Source: PALSA-894 sp034669145
Lineage (GTDB): Bacteria > Pseudomonadota > Alphaproteobacteria > Rhizobiales > Xanthobacteraceae
Direction: 5' to 3'
Assembly: GCA_034669145.1 (NCBI GenBank)
Contig: JAXDNY010000223.1
Coordinates: 3,978-67,977 of the forward strand
DNA length: 64,000 nt
The notes beneath the pieces were generated by a model. That model worked only from the letters and a program-made list of their open reading frames with translations, was not told where the DNA came from and searched no databases. Shown one piece after another: positions 45,913 to 55,323 of this stretch; the first letter of the stretch is position 1, and each line of letters opens with the position of its first letter. The position numbers and the translations under genes are program-made.

Positions 45913-47319
45913 GTCAACCTCGGCCAACACGCGCCCGATCATCACCAGCACCGGACCTCCGGGCGCATCCGCTTCGATCCTGTCCGCAATATCGGCGATC
46001 GTCCCCGCGACAACCGTCTCATCCGGCCGCGTGGCATTCGCGACCGCGACGGCCGGCGTTGAAGGCGCAAGCCCCTGCGCGATGGCCCGCGCGCCGAGTT
46101 CGCGCAGCGTCTTCTTCGGCATGTAGACGATCGTTGTCGCGGCCGGATCGGCGAGCGCGCTCCAGTCGATGTCGGTGGGCAGTCTGCCGTCGCGGTCGTG
46201 GCCGGTGATGTATTGCAGCTTGCGTGCCTGCGAGCGGTGCGTGAGCGAGACGAGCAGGCGTGATGCGGCGCCTTGCGCCGCCGAAATGCCGGGCACGACC
46301 TCGACCGGGATGTTCGCGGCGCGGCATGCCGCGATCTCCTCGCCGGCGCGGCCGAAGATCATCGGATCGCCGCCTTTCAGCCGCACGACGCGCTTTCCCG
46401 ATTTGGCGAGCTTGATCATCAGCTCGTTGATCTCGCTTTGCTTACAGGCAGGCCCGTGACCGGTCTTGCCGACCATCATCTTCTTCGCCTCACGCCGGGC
46501 GAAGTCGAGAACCTGCGGCGAGACGAGATCGTCGATCAGGATCACATCGGCCGATTGCAGCGCGCGCACGGCGCGCAAGGTGAGCAGTTCGGGATCGCCC
46601 GGGCCGGCGCCGACAAGCGCAACCGAACCGGCATTGCCCGAGACGCCACGCGTCGCCGCCATCAGCGCATCGAGGTCACTCTCGGCGGGCGAACGATCGG
46701 GTTCGGCGACCGCGCGTTCGGTGAACTGCTCCCAGAAGCGGCGCCGCTCGCGGAACGACAAAGCGAGTGCCAGCACACGCGGGCGCCAGCGCCTTGCGGC
46801 TTCCGCCCAGCGCGCAAACCCGCCCGGGATCAGCGCTTCGAGCTTGGCGCGGATCGCCTGGCCGAACACGGGTGCGGCGCCATCGGTCGAGATGCCGATC
46901 ACCAGCGGCGAGCGGTTGACGATCGCGCCGAAGGAGAAATCACAGAACGCCGGCTTGTCGATCACGTTGACCGGAACGCCCGCTGCGCGGGCTTGTGCGG
47001 CGAATACGGCGGCCTCGGCGTCGTCCTCGAATGCGCCGATGGCCATCGCGGCGCCGTTGAAGTCCGCTGCTTCAATCGCGCGCGGATGAAGCGTGATGAG
47101 CGGCGTGCTCGCTGCGAGTTCGGCCAGTTCTTCGCTTGCTTCCGGCGCGTAGACGTCGACCGCTGCGCCCGCGGCGATGAGCAGTTCGGCCTTCCATGCG
47201 GCGGCGCCGCTGCCGCCGGCGACGACCGCGCGCTTGCCCGCAAGCGCATAGAACACCGGCAGGCGCGCGAGCGCCTCCATGCGCGGCGGGCGCGCCTCAG
47301 ACGGCGTGCGCGTGTTCAT
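45868..47319 (-). CDS. cysG: Siroheme synthase (uroporphyrinogen-III methyltransferase / precorrin-2 dehydrogenase-ferrochelatase)
   Basis: This 483-residue bifunctional enzyme makes siroheme from uroporphyrinogen III for nitrite and sulfite reductases. The N-terminal half (LPVFYALAGKRAVVAGGSGA, NAD-binding; later NRSPLVIGISTDGAAPVFGQ) is the dehydrogenase/ferrochelatase. The C-terminal half is the SAM-dependent methyltransferase, with VALVGAGPGDPELLTLRAVR, GKTGHGPACKQSEIN, VVRLKGGDPMIFGRAGEE and VVPGISAAQGAA. ATG 47319 overlaps the nasA 3' end by 23 bases and has an AAAAGGA site; ATG 47280 is a less likely alternative. The final residues DVGRNSVAYSAAASA come from an intergenic repeat. Its place at the end of the nitrate/sulfite cluster matches its role. 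Confidence 0.93.
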   Translation of the reverse strand: MNTRTPSEARPPRMEALARLPVFYALAGKRAVVAGGSGAAAWKAELLIAAGAAVDVYAPEASEELAELAASTPLITLHPRAIEAADFNGAAMAIGAFEDDAEAAVFAAQARAAGVPVNVIDKPAFCDFSFGAIVNRSPLVIGISTDGAAPVFGQAIRAKLEALIPGGFARWAEAARRWRPRVLALALSFRERRRFWEQFTERAVAEPDRSPAESDLDALMAATRGVSGNAGSVALVGAGPGDPELLTLRAVRALQSADVILIDDLVSPQVLDFARREAKKMMVGKTGHGPACKQSEINELMIKLAKSGKRVVRLKGGDPMIFGRAGEEIAACRAANIPVEVVPGISAAQGAASRLLVSLTHRSQARKLQYITGHDRDGRLPTDIDWSALADPAATTIVYMPKKTLRELGARAIAQGLAPSTPAVAVANATRPDETVVAGTIADIADRIEADAPGGPVLVMIGRVLAEVDVGRNSVAYSAAASA

Positions 47320-49969
47320 GCACGATCCTTTTGAGTTCCGGCAGGCACGAGCCACAACTGGTGCCGGCGCGCAGCGCCTTGCCGATTGCCTCGACGTTCG
47401 TGGCGCTTTTCGATGCGATGGCTTCGCGGATGACGTTGAGGCCGACGCCGAAGCAGGCGCAGATGACGGGACCGATTTCCATGAGCCCATCCGCGGCACG
47501 GCCGGACAGCAGCATGCGGCGCTGCATGCCGGCTAGGTCCTCGGATTCGAACAAGGCCTTCACGGCATCCCATTGTGGCGCGGCGGCGGCCGGGCCAACG
47601 AACAGGGCGCCGTCGAGCCGGCCATCTCGGAATGAGGCGGCGCGGTAAACGTCGCGCCGAATGTCGATGAACTCGGCGAGCTCGGCGCTGTTCATCAGTG
47701 TACGCGCGTGCTCGCGCCAGAGCTTCGGCTCCTGGTTGGATGCGAGCAGAGTGCCGGTGCCGCCGGTGAGCGCGACGCGTGCCCACCAGGTTTCCGTCGG
47801 GATCGCGACCGGCCGGCGCGTCAGCATGAAGCCGCGCCAGGCGTAGTCGACCGGTGTGATCGCGGCAGGTGTTGCCTTCGCCTCGGGTTGTCCGGAGTAG
47901 GGGTCCGTGGCCGGGGCCACCAGCTCGCATGTGCGCGCCGCCGATGCCGTTTCGCCGCTCCAGTGGATCGGCGCGAATAGCGTGCCGTGCTGCTGGCCTT
48001 CATTCAGCGCGACCTTGTAGATGCCGGAGCCGTGTTGCGTGGTGACGCGGGCGAAGTCCTTCAAGCCGCATGCGCGCGCATCGTCAGGATGAATGTCCAC
48101 AAACGGCTCAGGCGCATGCAGCGCGAGCCGAGGGCTCAGGCCCGTGCGGGTCATGGTGTGCCACTGGTCACGCACGCGGCCGGTGTTGAGCACGAACGGG
48201 AAGTCGTTCGACGCATTCGCGGCGAGTTCGGGGAATTCCGGAGCGATGAAACGCGCCTTCCGATCCGCCGTGAAGAAGCCGCCCTCTGCAAAGAAGCGCT
48301 GGTCGCTCACGTTCTCGCCCTCGCGCGCGGGCCACACGACGGGATCGAGCTGCTCGAAGAACGCATCGCCGATTTTCGCGAGCGCGCCGATGTCGAAATC
48401 GCGCGTGCCGTTGTTTTCGAACGCCGACAGCGCAGCGTGTTCGCGGAAAATGTCGGCGGCGGATTCGTAACTGAATGAATTTCCAAAGCCGAGCTTCTTG
48501 GCGACTTGCGACACCATCCACCAGTCGGGCCGTGCGTCGCCGGGGAGAGGGAGGAACGCGCGCTGGCGCGAGATGCGCCGCTCGGAATTTGTCACCGTGC
48601 CGTCCTTCTCGCCCCACGCCGCGGCGGGTAGAAGAATGTGAGCACCGCTGTTCAGCGTGTCGTTCGAAGCGACGTTCTCCGAAACAACGAACAGCTCGAG
48701 CTTGCTGAGCGCATCGCGCACGGCGCCGGCGCGCGGCAGCGATACGGCGGGGTTGGTCGCCATCACCCACAAGGCTTTGATTTTGCCTGACTCTATGGCG
48801 TCGAACATGTCGACGGCCTTGAGGCCCTCATGCGTGGCGATATTCGGCGCGTGCCAGAAACGCCGCACCCGGTCGATCTCGGCGGGCGTGAAATTCATGT
48901 GCGCCGCCAATTGGTTGGCGAGCCCGCCAACCTCGCGCCCGCCCATCGCGTTGGGCTGGCCGGTGAGCGAAAATGGCCCCATGCCGGGCCGCCCGATGCG
49001 CCCCGTGGCGAGGTGGCAGTTGATGATTGCGCCAACCTTGTCAGTGCCTTGCGCCGACTGGTTGACGCCCTGCGAGTAAGCGGTGACCACGCGCGGCGTT
49101 GCGGCGAACAGCTCATAGAAGTGCGCAACGTCGGCCGCGAGCAGGCCCGTGCTGCGCTCGACGGCGGCAAGATCAGGCGCGATCTCGCGCGACCTCTCCA
49201 GCGAGGATGCAAAACCGCTGGTGTGGCTCGCAATGTAGTTGCGAGCGAGCGTATCGCTATCTGCGAGATGCGTGAGCAGCCCGGCGAACAGCGCGGTGTC
49301 CATGCCGGAAGCAACCGGGAGAAAGAGATCGGCCTCCTGCGCGGTCGCGGTGCGGCGCGGATCGATCACGACCAGCTTCGCGCCGCGCGCGCGCCGGTTT
49401 TCCTGCATGCGCCGAAATAGCACCGGGTGACACCATGCGGCATTTGAGCCGACGAGCACGATCAGGTCGGCCTGATCGAGGTCCTCATAGAGTCCCGGCA
49501 CGGTGTCGGAGCCGAACGCGCGCCTGTGTCCCGCGACCGACGACGCCATGCACAGCCGCGAATTGGTGTCGACATTGGCCGAGCCGAGAAAGCCCTTCAT
49601 CAGCTTGTTGGCGACGTAATAGTCCTCGGTCAGCAGTTGCCCCGAGAGATAGAACGCAACCGCGTCCGGCCCGTCGCGTTCGACGATGCGGGCGAAGCCG
49701 TCCGCGACTTGCGTCAGCGCGGTATCCCAATCGGTGCGCGCCAGCGCGCCGTTCCGGCGCAGCATCGGATGCAACAGGCGCGTCTCAAGCCCGAGCGTTT
49801 CGCCGAGGGCTGCGCCCTTGGAGCAGAGCTTGCCGAAATTCGCCGGGTGCGCGGGATCGCCCGAGATCGCCGCGCCGCCCAATCCATCCGGTCCCGCGAG
49901 GACGCCGCACCCGACGCCGCAATACGGGCAGGCGGTGCGGATGGCGGGCGGTGGGACGAGCGCGTTCAT
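47297..49969 (-). CDS. nasA: Assimilatory nitrate reductase catalytic subunit
   Basis: This 890-residue cytoplasmic molybdoenzyme reduces nitrate to nitrite. An N-terminal [4Fe-4S] site is formed by Cys14, Cys17, Cys21 and Cys49 (CPYCGVGC...LCSKG). It is followed by the bis-MGD molybdopterin oxidoreductase domain (NSRLCMASSVAGHRRAFGSD contains the Mo-region Cys) and a C-terminal dinucleotide-binding domain. The last 60 residues are a BFD-like [2Fe-2S] domain with C837, C839, C872 and C875 (CACFG...CGSC), which marks NasA-type enzymes fed by a separate FAD reductase. The ATG overlaps the cysI stop as ATGA, giving translational coupling. The NasB-like protein at 59045-60274 is the likely electron donor. 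Confidence 0.95.
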   Translation of the reverse strand: MNALVPPPAIRTACPYCGVGCGVLAGPDGLGGAAISGDPAHPANFGKLCSKGAALGETLGLETRLLHPMLRRNGALARTDWDTALTQVADGFARIVERDGPDAVAFYLSGQLLTEDYYVANKLMKGFLGSANVDTNSRLCMASSVAGHRRAFGSDTVPGLYEDLDQADLIVLVGSNAAWCHPVLFRRMQENRRARGAKLVVIDPRRTATAQEADLFLPVASGMDTALFAGLLTHLADSDTLARNYIASHTSGFASSLERSREIAPDLAAVERSTGLLAADVAHFYELFAATPRVVTAYSQGVNQSAQGTDKVGAIINCHLATGRIGRPGMGPFSLTGQPNAMGGREVGGLANQLAAHMNFTPAEIDRVRRFWHAPNIATHEGLKAVDMFDAIESGKIKALWVMATNPAVSLPRAGAVRDALSKLELFVVSENVASNDTLNSGAHILLPAAAWGEKDGTVTNSERRISRQRAFLPLPGDARPDWWMVSQVAKKLGFGNSFSYESAADIFREHAALSAFENNGTRDFDIGALAKIGDAFFEQLDPVVWPAREGENVSDQRFFAEGGFFTADRKARFIAPEFPELAANASNDFPFVLNTGRVRDQWHTMTRTGLSPRLALHAPEPFVDIHPDDARACGLKDFARVTTQHGSGIYKVALNEGQQHGTLFAPIHWSGETASAARTCELVAPATDPYSGQPEAKATPAAITPVDYAWRGFMLTRRPVAIPTETWWARVALTGGTGTLLASNQEPKLWREHARTLMNSAELAEFIDIRRDVYRAASFRDGRLDGALFVGPAAAAPQWDAVKALFESEDLAGMQRRMLLSGRAADGLMEIGPVICACFGVGLNVIREAIASKSATNVEAIGKALRAGTSCGSCLPELKRIVHEHAHAV

Positions 49970-51678
49970 ACGGCGCGTTTCGCTCCCACGTTCGCATGAA
50001 AATCGGCGCCGTTTCCGGTGCGCGCCACGAACCCTGCGCGGATCACGAACGCGCCGAAGTGCTCGCCCGGCTCGCGCTCTCTCGCATAAGCGGCGAACAC
50101 CGGATCGAGCGCCGCGACGATTGCGTCGTGCTCCAGGTCTTCGGCGAAAAGCTTGGACATGCGCGAGCCATCATGCGCGGCGCCGAGATAGAGGTTGTAG
50201 CGGCCGGGGCCTTTGCCGACCAAGCCGATCTCGGCCAGATACGGCCGCGCGCAGCCGTTCGGACAGCCGGTCATGCGGATGACGATGTCGTCGTTGCTCA
50301 ATCCATATGCCGCGAGACGCGCGTCGAGCGCGGTCAAGAGATCGGGCAGATAGCGCTCGCTCTCGGCCAGCGCGAGGCCGCAGGTCGGCAGCGCGACGCA
50401 GGCCATCGAGTTGCGGCGCAGGCCCGAGGCCGGCTGAATCAGGTTGTACTGCTTAACGATCGCCTCGATGGCGGCGCGTTCTTGCCCGCCGACATTCGCC
50501 ACGATCACGTTCTGGTTCGCGGTGAGCCGCATGTCGCCTTTGTGGATCTCGGCGATCTTGCACAGGCCGGTGAGCATGCCGGCGCCGCCCGCCGTATCCT
50601 TGATGCGGCCGTTCTCGACATAGAGCGTGAGATGCGCCTTGCTGTTCTCAGCCGTGGTCCAGCCGTAGCGGTCGCCGGTGGAGGTGAAGGTGAACGGCCT
50701 GGGCGATCCGAGCTTCACGCCGGCGCGTTTCTCCACTTCGTCGCGGAACGCATCGAGCCCGCGGTCCTCGATGGTGTATTTCAGCCGCGCGTGCTTGCGA
50801 TTGGTCCGGTCGCCCCAGTCGCGCTGCACGGTGACGACGGCCTCGGCCACGCGAATAGCATCGCGCGTCGCGCAAAAGCCCAACACGTCGGCGGCGCGCG
50901 GATAGGTGTCGGGCTCGCCGTGGGACATGCCCATGCCGCCGCCGACGGTGACGTTCCAGCCGGTGACGTCGTTGTTGTCATCAAGGATCGCGATGAAACC
51001 GAGATCGTGCGCGAAAATGTCGACGTCGTTCGACGGCGGCACCGCCACGACCGTTTTGAATTTCCGCGGCAGGTAGGTCCTGCCGTAGATCGGCTCGACC
51101 ACGTCCGGCTCGCCGCCCGCAATCTTCTCGCCGTCGAGCCAGATCTCGCGATAGGCGGGCGTGTGCGGCTCGAGATGATCGGAGATCGCGCGCGTCAGTT
51201 CCAGCGCCACCGCGTGCGCCTTCGACTGATACGGGTTGGGATTGCACATCACGTTGCGGTTCACGTCGCCGCAGGCCGCGATGGTGTTCAGCAATTGCTC
51301 ATCGATCGCCTTCAGCGTCGCCTTGAGGTTCGACTTGATGACGCCGTGCAGCTGGATGGTCTGGCGCGTGGTCGCGCGCATCGTGCCGTTGCCGTAGACG
51401 CGCGCGACCCAGTCAAGCGCGCGCCACTGCTTGGTCGTGAGCACGCCGCCGGAAATGCGCACGCGCAGCATGAAGGCGAACGCCTTCTCCAGCTTCTTGC
51501 GCGTGCGCTCGCCGCGGAGATCCCGGTCGTCCTGCAGGTACATGCCGTGGAATTTCACAAGCTGCTGGTCGTCCTCGGCGATGCCGCCGGTGATCTCGTC
51601 GCTCAGCCCCTCGGCGAGTGTGCCGCGCAGGTAATCGCTCGCCTCCTTGATGTATTCGTTGCGGGCGAGTTCGGTCAT
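49966..51678 (-). CDS. cysI: Assimilatory sulfite reductase hemoprotein (beta) subunit
   Basis: This 570-residue enzyme reduces sulfite to sulfide using siroheme and a [4Fe-4S] cluster. The four cluster cysteines are C427, C433 (CVALPTC), C472 and C476 (TGCPNGC), nearly the same positions as in Escherichia coli CysI. The N-terminus NEYIKEASDYLRGTLAEGLS and FHGMYLQDDRDLRGERTRKK are characteristic of CysI rather than of the ferredoxin-dependent form. ATG 51678 is chosen because the upstream extension in frame is translated from repeat DNA. It lies downstream of cysJ, with a palindromic repeat of about 140 bases in the 175-base gap, and overlaps nasA. Some nitrite reduction is possible for this enzyme class. 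Confidence 0.94.
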   Translation of the reverse strand: MTELARNEYIKEASDYLRGTLAEGLSDEITGGIAEDDQQLVKFHGMYLQDDRDLRGERTRKKLEKAFAFMLRVRISGGVLTTKQWRALDWVARVYGNGTMRATTRQTIQLHGVIKSNLKATLKAIDEQLLNTIAACGDVNRNVMCNPNPYQSKAHAVALELTRAISDHLEPHTPAYREIWLDGEKIAGGEPDVVEPIYGRTYLPRKFKTVVAVPPSNDVDIFAHDLGFIAILDDNNDVTGWNVTVGGGMGMSHGEPDTYPRAADVLGFCATRDAIRVAEAVVTVQRDWGDRTNRKHARLKYTIEDRGLDAFRDEVEKRAGVKLGSPRPFTFTSTGDRYGWTTAENSKAHLTLYVENGRIKDTAGGAGMLTGLCKIAEIHKGDMRLTANQNVIVANVGGQERAAIEAIVKQYNLIQPASGLRRNSMACVALPTCGLALAESERYLPDLLTALDARLAAYGLSNDDIVIRMTGCPNGCARPYLAEIGLVGKGPGRYNLYLGAAHDGSRMSKLFAEDLEHDAIVAALDPVFAAYAREREPGEHFGAFVIRAGFVARTGNGADFHANVGAKRAV

Positions 51679-51690
51679 GGCTGCTTTCTT

Positions 51691-51827
51691 TCCCCTCGCC
51701 CCGCGAAGCGGGGAGAGGGTGCCGCGCGAAGCGCGGCGGGAGAGGGGCATCTAAGAACGTAAGCAGCCCTCTCCCGGCTCACCGTCTTCGACGGTTCGCC
51801 ACCCTCTCCCGCAAGCGGGAGAGGGGA
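51691..51827. repeat. GC-rich palindromic repeat cluster between cysJ and cysI
   Basis: Three hairpin units lie close together: CCCCGCGAAGCGGGG at 51699-51713, CCGCGCGAAGCGCGG at 51722-51736, and CTCTCCCGCAAGCGGGAGAG at 51804-51823. The element shares the CCCTCTCCC...GGGAGAGGG core with copies at 55511 and 60361. It lies inside a presumed operon, so it may act on mRNA stability or termination. Confidence 0.75.
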
Positions 51828-51853
51828 AAGGGCAGCGGTGCTCGCGGCATCCA

Positions 51854-53611
51854 TCAATACACATCCTGCTGGTAGCGCTTGTCGCGTTCGAGCGCCGCGA
51901 CCGCCAGTTCGGCAGCCTCCGGTGACAGCGACTTCACGTCCGCATAGGCGCGCACCAGCGTGGCGCGCACGTCCTTTGCCATCGCGTTCATGTCGCCGCA
52001 GACGTAGAAGGTCGCGCCGCCGTCGAGCCATTCGACGAGATCGCGGCGCTTCTCCCAGATGCGATGCTGCACGTAGACTTTCTCGGGTGTGTCGCGCGAG
52101 AACGCCACGTCCATGCGCGTCAGCCCGCCGTCTTTCAGCGCGTCCTGCCATTCGGTCTGGTAGAGGAAGTCGTGCGTGAACTGGCGATCGCCGAAAAACA
52201 GCCAGTTGCGGCCCTTCGCGGCGCTCGCACGGCGCTCCTGCACAAACGCGCGGAACGGCGCGACGCCGGTGCCGGGGCCGACCATGATGATGTCGCGGTC
52301 GGGCGCCGGCAGGGCGAAATGCCGGTTGGGCTTGAGCTTCACGCGCACGCGCGCGCCTTTCTTCAGGCCCGCCGCGTAGTTGGAGGCGACGCCCTTGCGG
52401 TCGCGATTGTGCGTCCGGTAGCGCACCGCGGAGATGAGCAGGTGCGCTTCCTCGCCGACCTCGCTGCGCGACGAGGCGATCGAGTAGGCACGGGCGCTAA
52501 GCGGACGCGTGAGCGCGCGCAGTCTGTCGGCATCCAGCGCCACGGGAAACTGTTGGACGAGGTCGATCAACTGGCGGCCCGCGATCCAGGTCTTGGCCGT
52601 GCCGGCTTCGAGGAGGCCTTTCACATAGCGCTGGCCGAAGCCCGCGTAGGTTTCCATCGTCTTGAGCGAAAGCGTCGTGACGTCGCGGCTCTTGATGAAC
52701 TCGCTGCGCAACGCGGCGTCGGAGATGCGCGCCGAGGTCAGCAGCGCGTCGACGTAGGCCGGATCGTTCTCGGCATAGAGATCGAGCGAGTCGCCCGGCT
52801 TGTAGGCGGACGCCGCGCCCTCGAACGACAGTTCGAGGTGATAGGTCTCCTTGTCCGAGCGCGACGAATTGAGATTGATCGTCTCGGTGACTTCCGCTTC
52901 GACGACATCGAGGTTCGGCGCAGGCTTTGTCCCAAGATCCTTGGCGCCGAAATCGACCGCGATCACCTTGGCGTCCGGCGCGACGTCCGGCGCCAGGACT
53001 TTCAGCGTCGCGCCGATCCAGGTGGCGGCCGGCTCGGCGAAATCGAGGTCGCAATCGATGCGATCCGCGATGCGCTTTGCGCCGAGCGCGGCAAACCGCT
53101 CGTCAAGCGCCTTGCCGATGGCGCAGAATTCCACATAAGCCGTGTCGCCGAGCGCTAGCACGCCGAACTCGGTGCCGTCGAGGCGCGGCGCGGCGTCGCT
53201 CATCAGTTCCTTGTAGGCACGGATCGCGCGGGCCGGCGGATCGCCCTCTCCCCAGGTCGCCGCGATCACGATCAGCCGCTTCACGCCGGCGAGCGAGGCG
53301 ACGTCGAGATCCGCCATGTCGACGAGCGACGGCTTGAAGCCGAGCTTGCGCGCCGACTTCGCGACATCGCCGGCGAGCTTCTCGGAATTGCCGGATTCGG
53401 TCGCGTAGAGGATCGTCAGCGGCTCGGCCTTTTGCGCAGCGGCCGCGGGCAGCGCGTCGTTCGCGGCGGCGCCCTGCTGCGCATCGAGGCCCGCGAGGAA
53501 ACCCGCGAGCCAGGCACGTTGCACCGCCGTCGCCGGACCGACGACGCGATTGAGCACGTCGATCTCGTCGTCGGCGAAAGGCGCGGTCTTCGGAATGGGT
53601 GAGGGGCTCAT
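51854..53611 (-). CDS. cysJ: Sulfite reductase flavoprotein (alpha) subunit
   Basis: This 585-residue diflavin reductase passes electrons from NADPH through FAD and FMN to CysI. It has a flavodoxin domain (LTILYATESGNSEKLAGDVA, VIAATWGEGDPP, GVLALGDTAYVEFC), a connecting/FAD domain (RAYSIASSRSEVG) and an NADP domain (IIMVGPGTGVAPFRAFVQER, WLFFGDRQFTHDFLY, YVCGDMNAMAKDV), ending in KRYQQDVY as E. coli CysJ does (RYQRDVY). Residues 31-42 (QRAWLAGFLAGL) form a short motif also found near the N-termini of the other reductases of this cluster. ATG 53611 lies eight bases after the YeiH-type transporter gene's stop. cysI follows after a repeat. Confidence 0.93.
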   Translation of the reverse strand: MSPSPIPKTAPFADDEIDVLNRVVGPATAVQRAWLAGFLAGLDAQQGAAANDALPAAAAQKAEPLTILYATESGNSEKLAGDVAKSARKLGFKPSLVDMADLDVASLAGVKRLIVIAATWGEGDPPARAIRAYKELMSDAAPRLDGTEFGVLALGDTAYVEFCAIGKALDERFAALGAKRIADRIDCDLDFAEPAATWIGATLKVLAPDVAPDAKVIAVDFGAKDLGTKPAPNLDVVEAEVTETINLNSSRSDKETYHLELSFEGAASAYKPGDSLDLYAENDPAYVDALLTSARISDAALRSEFIKSRDVTTLSLKTMETYAGFGQRYVKGLLEAGTAKTWIAGRQLIDLVQQFPVALDADRLRALTRPLSARAYSIASSRSEVGEEAHLLISAVRYRTHNRDRKGVASNYAAGLKKGARVRVKLKPNRHFALPAPDRDIIMVGPGTGVAPFRAFVQERRASAAKGRNWLFFGDRQFTHDFLYQTEWQDALKDGGLTRMDVAFSRDTPEKVYVQHRIWEKRRDLVEWLDGGATFYVCGDMNAMAKDVRATLVRAYADVKSLSPEAAELAVAALERDKRYQQDVY

Positions 53612-53619
53612 GCTGTCCC

Positions 53620-55179
53620 TCACTGGATGACCGGCTGCGCGAACAGCACGCCGCCGAACAGGAGCCACGCGAGCAGCAAGGTCCAGAACACATTGATGGT
53701 CTGTGCGCCGATGAAAGCGAGCGCCGGGCGCCCCTGATCCGTCGTCAGCAGATCGACGAAGCGGGTCTCGAGACCGACACACACGAATGCGAGCGCGAAC
53801 CACCATGTGCGGATGTCATTCAACGCGCTGCGCGTGCCCGACACGATGTCGGGCGGCAGCAGGAAGGAAAAGATCGCCGAGGCGATGACGAAGCCGATGA
53901 CGAATTTCGGGAAGCGCTCCCAGATCACGGCCGCGCTCGGCCGCTCGCCGGTCTCGGCGCCCTGCTTCAATGCCCACCAGATCGCCAGCATGAAGGCTGC
54001 GACGCCGATCAGCGCGTTCTGCGAGAACTTCACGATCACGCCGGTCTTCATCGCGGCATCGCTGATCAATGCGCCAGCCGCCACAACCGAGGCCGAGGTG
54101 TCGAGCGTACCGCCGAGCCAGGCGCCGGCGACCAGATCGTCCATGCCGGTGGACTTGGCGATCCACGGCATCGCGATCATCATCGGGACGGCGACGATCA
54201 GCACCAGCGAGGTGACGTAAGAGAGCTTCTTCTTGTCGCCCTTGATGGCGCCGCACGCCGCGATCGCGGCCGACACGCCGCAAATCGACACGGCGGTCGA
54301 AAGCATCGCGGCGAACTCGTCGTCCACCTTGAGCTTGCGGGCGAGCCAGAAGCACGAATACCAGACCACGAACACGACCAGCACGGCTTGCGTGATGCCG
54401 AGCGCGCCCGCCTGGAGCACTTCGGAGAAGATGAGGCTGGCGCCGAGGATGACGAGGCCGGTCTTGACGAAGAATTCGGTCTGCACCGCCGGCTTGAGCC
54501 AGTCCGGCGTGCCGACGGTATTCGAGATCAGCAGGCCAAGGCCGAGTGCGAATATGACGTATTCGATGCCCCAGTCGACGAACAGCCCATTGCCGGCGAG
54601 GAAGCGCGCCGCGAAGGCGAGGCCAAAGACCACGGGAAGGCCGAGCAGGAACGGTGCAACCCGCCAGCCGAGCAACGCCATGCCGAGCGCGCCGACAATC
54701 GCGAAGCCGATGCCCACGTAGGCGGCCTTCAAGAGATTGGCCTGCGTGAACACCTTGTCGGTGCCCGCGGCCGCGTGGGCGCGGATTTCGGCTGCAAGCG
54801 CGCCCGCGACGGTGCGCGGACCGGTCGCCGCCAGCTTGCCAGCGGCGGTCTCGATCGCCTTGCGGTCGGCCGTGGCGAGCGTGCCCTTCAGGTCGCGCGA
54901 GAGCGTGACGATGTTCTGTTGGCCCTTGGCATCGGCCTCCTTGACGATCTGGTCGAGCGCCTTGTTCCAGTTCGGCGTGAGCAATTCGATCTGCTCGTTG
55001 GTGGTCCAGCGGAAGGTCGGCACCACGTTGCGCAGGTCCGTGACTTTCCACTGGAAGGTCAGCAGCACCGCCGTGATGACGAGGAAGCCGAGCACCACGG
55101 CGATCCAGTCCTCGGTGCGCCAGACGCGCGAAGTCGAGACGGGTGCGGAAACCGGATGGGAGAGGGTTTGATCGGACAT
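53620..55179 (-). CDS. YeiH/PSE-family putative sulfate exporter with N-terminal periplasmic extension
   Basis: This 519-residue membrane protein belongs to the YeiH/UPF0324 family (motifs GLVILGASLIFSEVLQAG, STAVSICGVSAAIAACGAIK, GAWLGGTLDTSASVVAAGAL). It is much longer than classical members of about 350 residues. One transmembrane helix (IAVVLGFLVITAVLLTFQW) and about 110 mostly helical polar residues precede the conserved core. Around ten further helices follow. Family members are annotated as sulfate or sulfite/sulfonate exporters; the location between cysJ and a sulfite/nitrite reductase set supports a sulfur oxyanion (inference). It lies six bases after a 45-residue membrane protein and eight before cysJ. 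Confidence 0.85.
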   Translation of the reverse strand: MSDQTLSHPVSAPVSTSRVWRTEDWIAVVLGFLVITAVLLTFQWKVTDLRNVVPTFRWTTNEQIELLTPNWNKALDQIVKEADAKGQQNIVTLSRDLKGTLATADRKAIETAAGKLAATGPRTVAGALAAEIRAHAAAGTDKVFTQANLLKAAYVGIGFAIVGALGMALLGWRVAPFLLGLPVVFGLAFAARFLAGNGLFVDWGIEYVIFALGLGLLISNTVGTPDWLKPAVQTEFFVKTGLVILGASLIFSEVLQAGALGITQAVLVVFVVWYSCFWLARKLKVDDEFAAMLSTAVSICGVSAAIAACGAIKGDKKKLSYVTSLVLIVAVPMMIAMPWIAKSTGMDDLVAGAWLGGTLDTSASVVAAGALISDAAMKTGVIVKFSQNALIGVAAFMLAIWWALKQGAETGERPSAAVIWERFPKFVIGFVIASAIFSFLLPPDIVSGTRSALNDIRTWWFALAFVCVGLETRFVDLLTTDQGRPALAFIGAQTINVFWTLLLAWLLFGGVLFAQPVIQ

Positions 55180-55185
55180 CGCACG

Positions 55186-55323
55186 TCACCAGGGAACGTG
55201 CGGGAAGATGCCCGCGACAATCAGGACGATGAACGCGACGGCGGCGGCGACCGCCCAGGTGTCCGTCGATAGCCAGTCGAGGGAGAAGCGGGGCGCTTTT
55301 GGCGAGCTTGTTGTTGTCGACAT
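55186..55323 (-). CDS. 45-residue single-span membrane protein upstream of the YeiH-type transporter
   Basis: This short frame starts at ATG (complement 55321-55323) behind CGGAGCACC and ends with TGA (complement 55186-55188), six bases before the transporter start. It reads MSTTTSSPKAPRFSLDWLST, then DTWAVAAAVAFIVLIVAGIF and PHVPW. It therefore has one transmembrane helix of about 19 residues, a short polar N-terminus and a C-terminal PHVPW tail. The spacing, ribosome-binding site and membrane character suggest a real small subunit or stabiliser of the exporter. I do not know a named family. It is easily missed because of its length. Confidence 0.68.
   Translation of the reverse strand: MSTTTSSPKAPRFSLDWLSTDTWAVAAAVAFIVLIVAGIFPHVPW

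Noticed and set aside
47196..47648. Plus-strand frame across the cysG-nasA junction
   Set aside because: Antisense to the overlapping cysG and nasA genes, Arg/Pro-rich, no motif.
53599..55272. A 557-codon plus-strand open frame opposite the YeiH-type transporter
   Set aside because: Composition is dominated by Arg, Asp, Glu and His with no recognisable fold. The minus strand encodes a clear membrane protein with start and stop signals in operon order.
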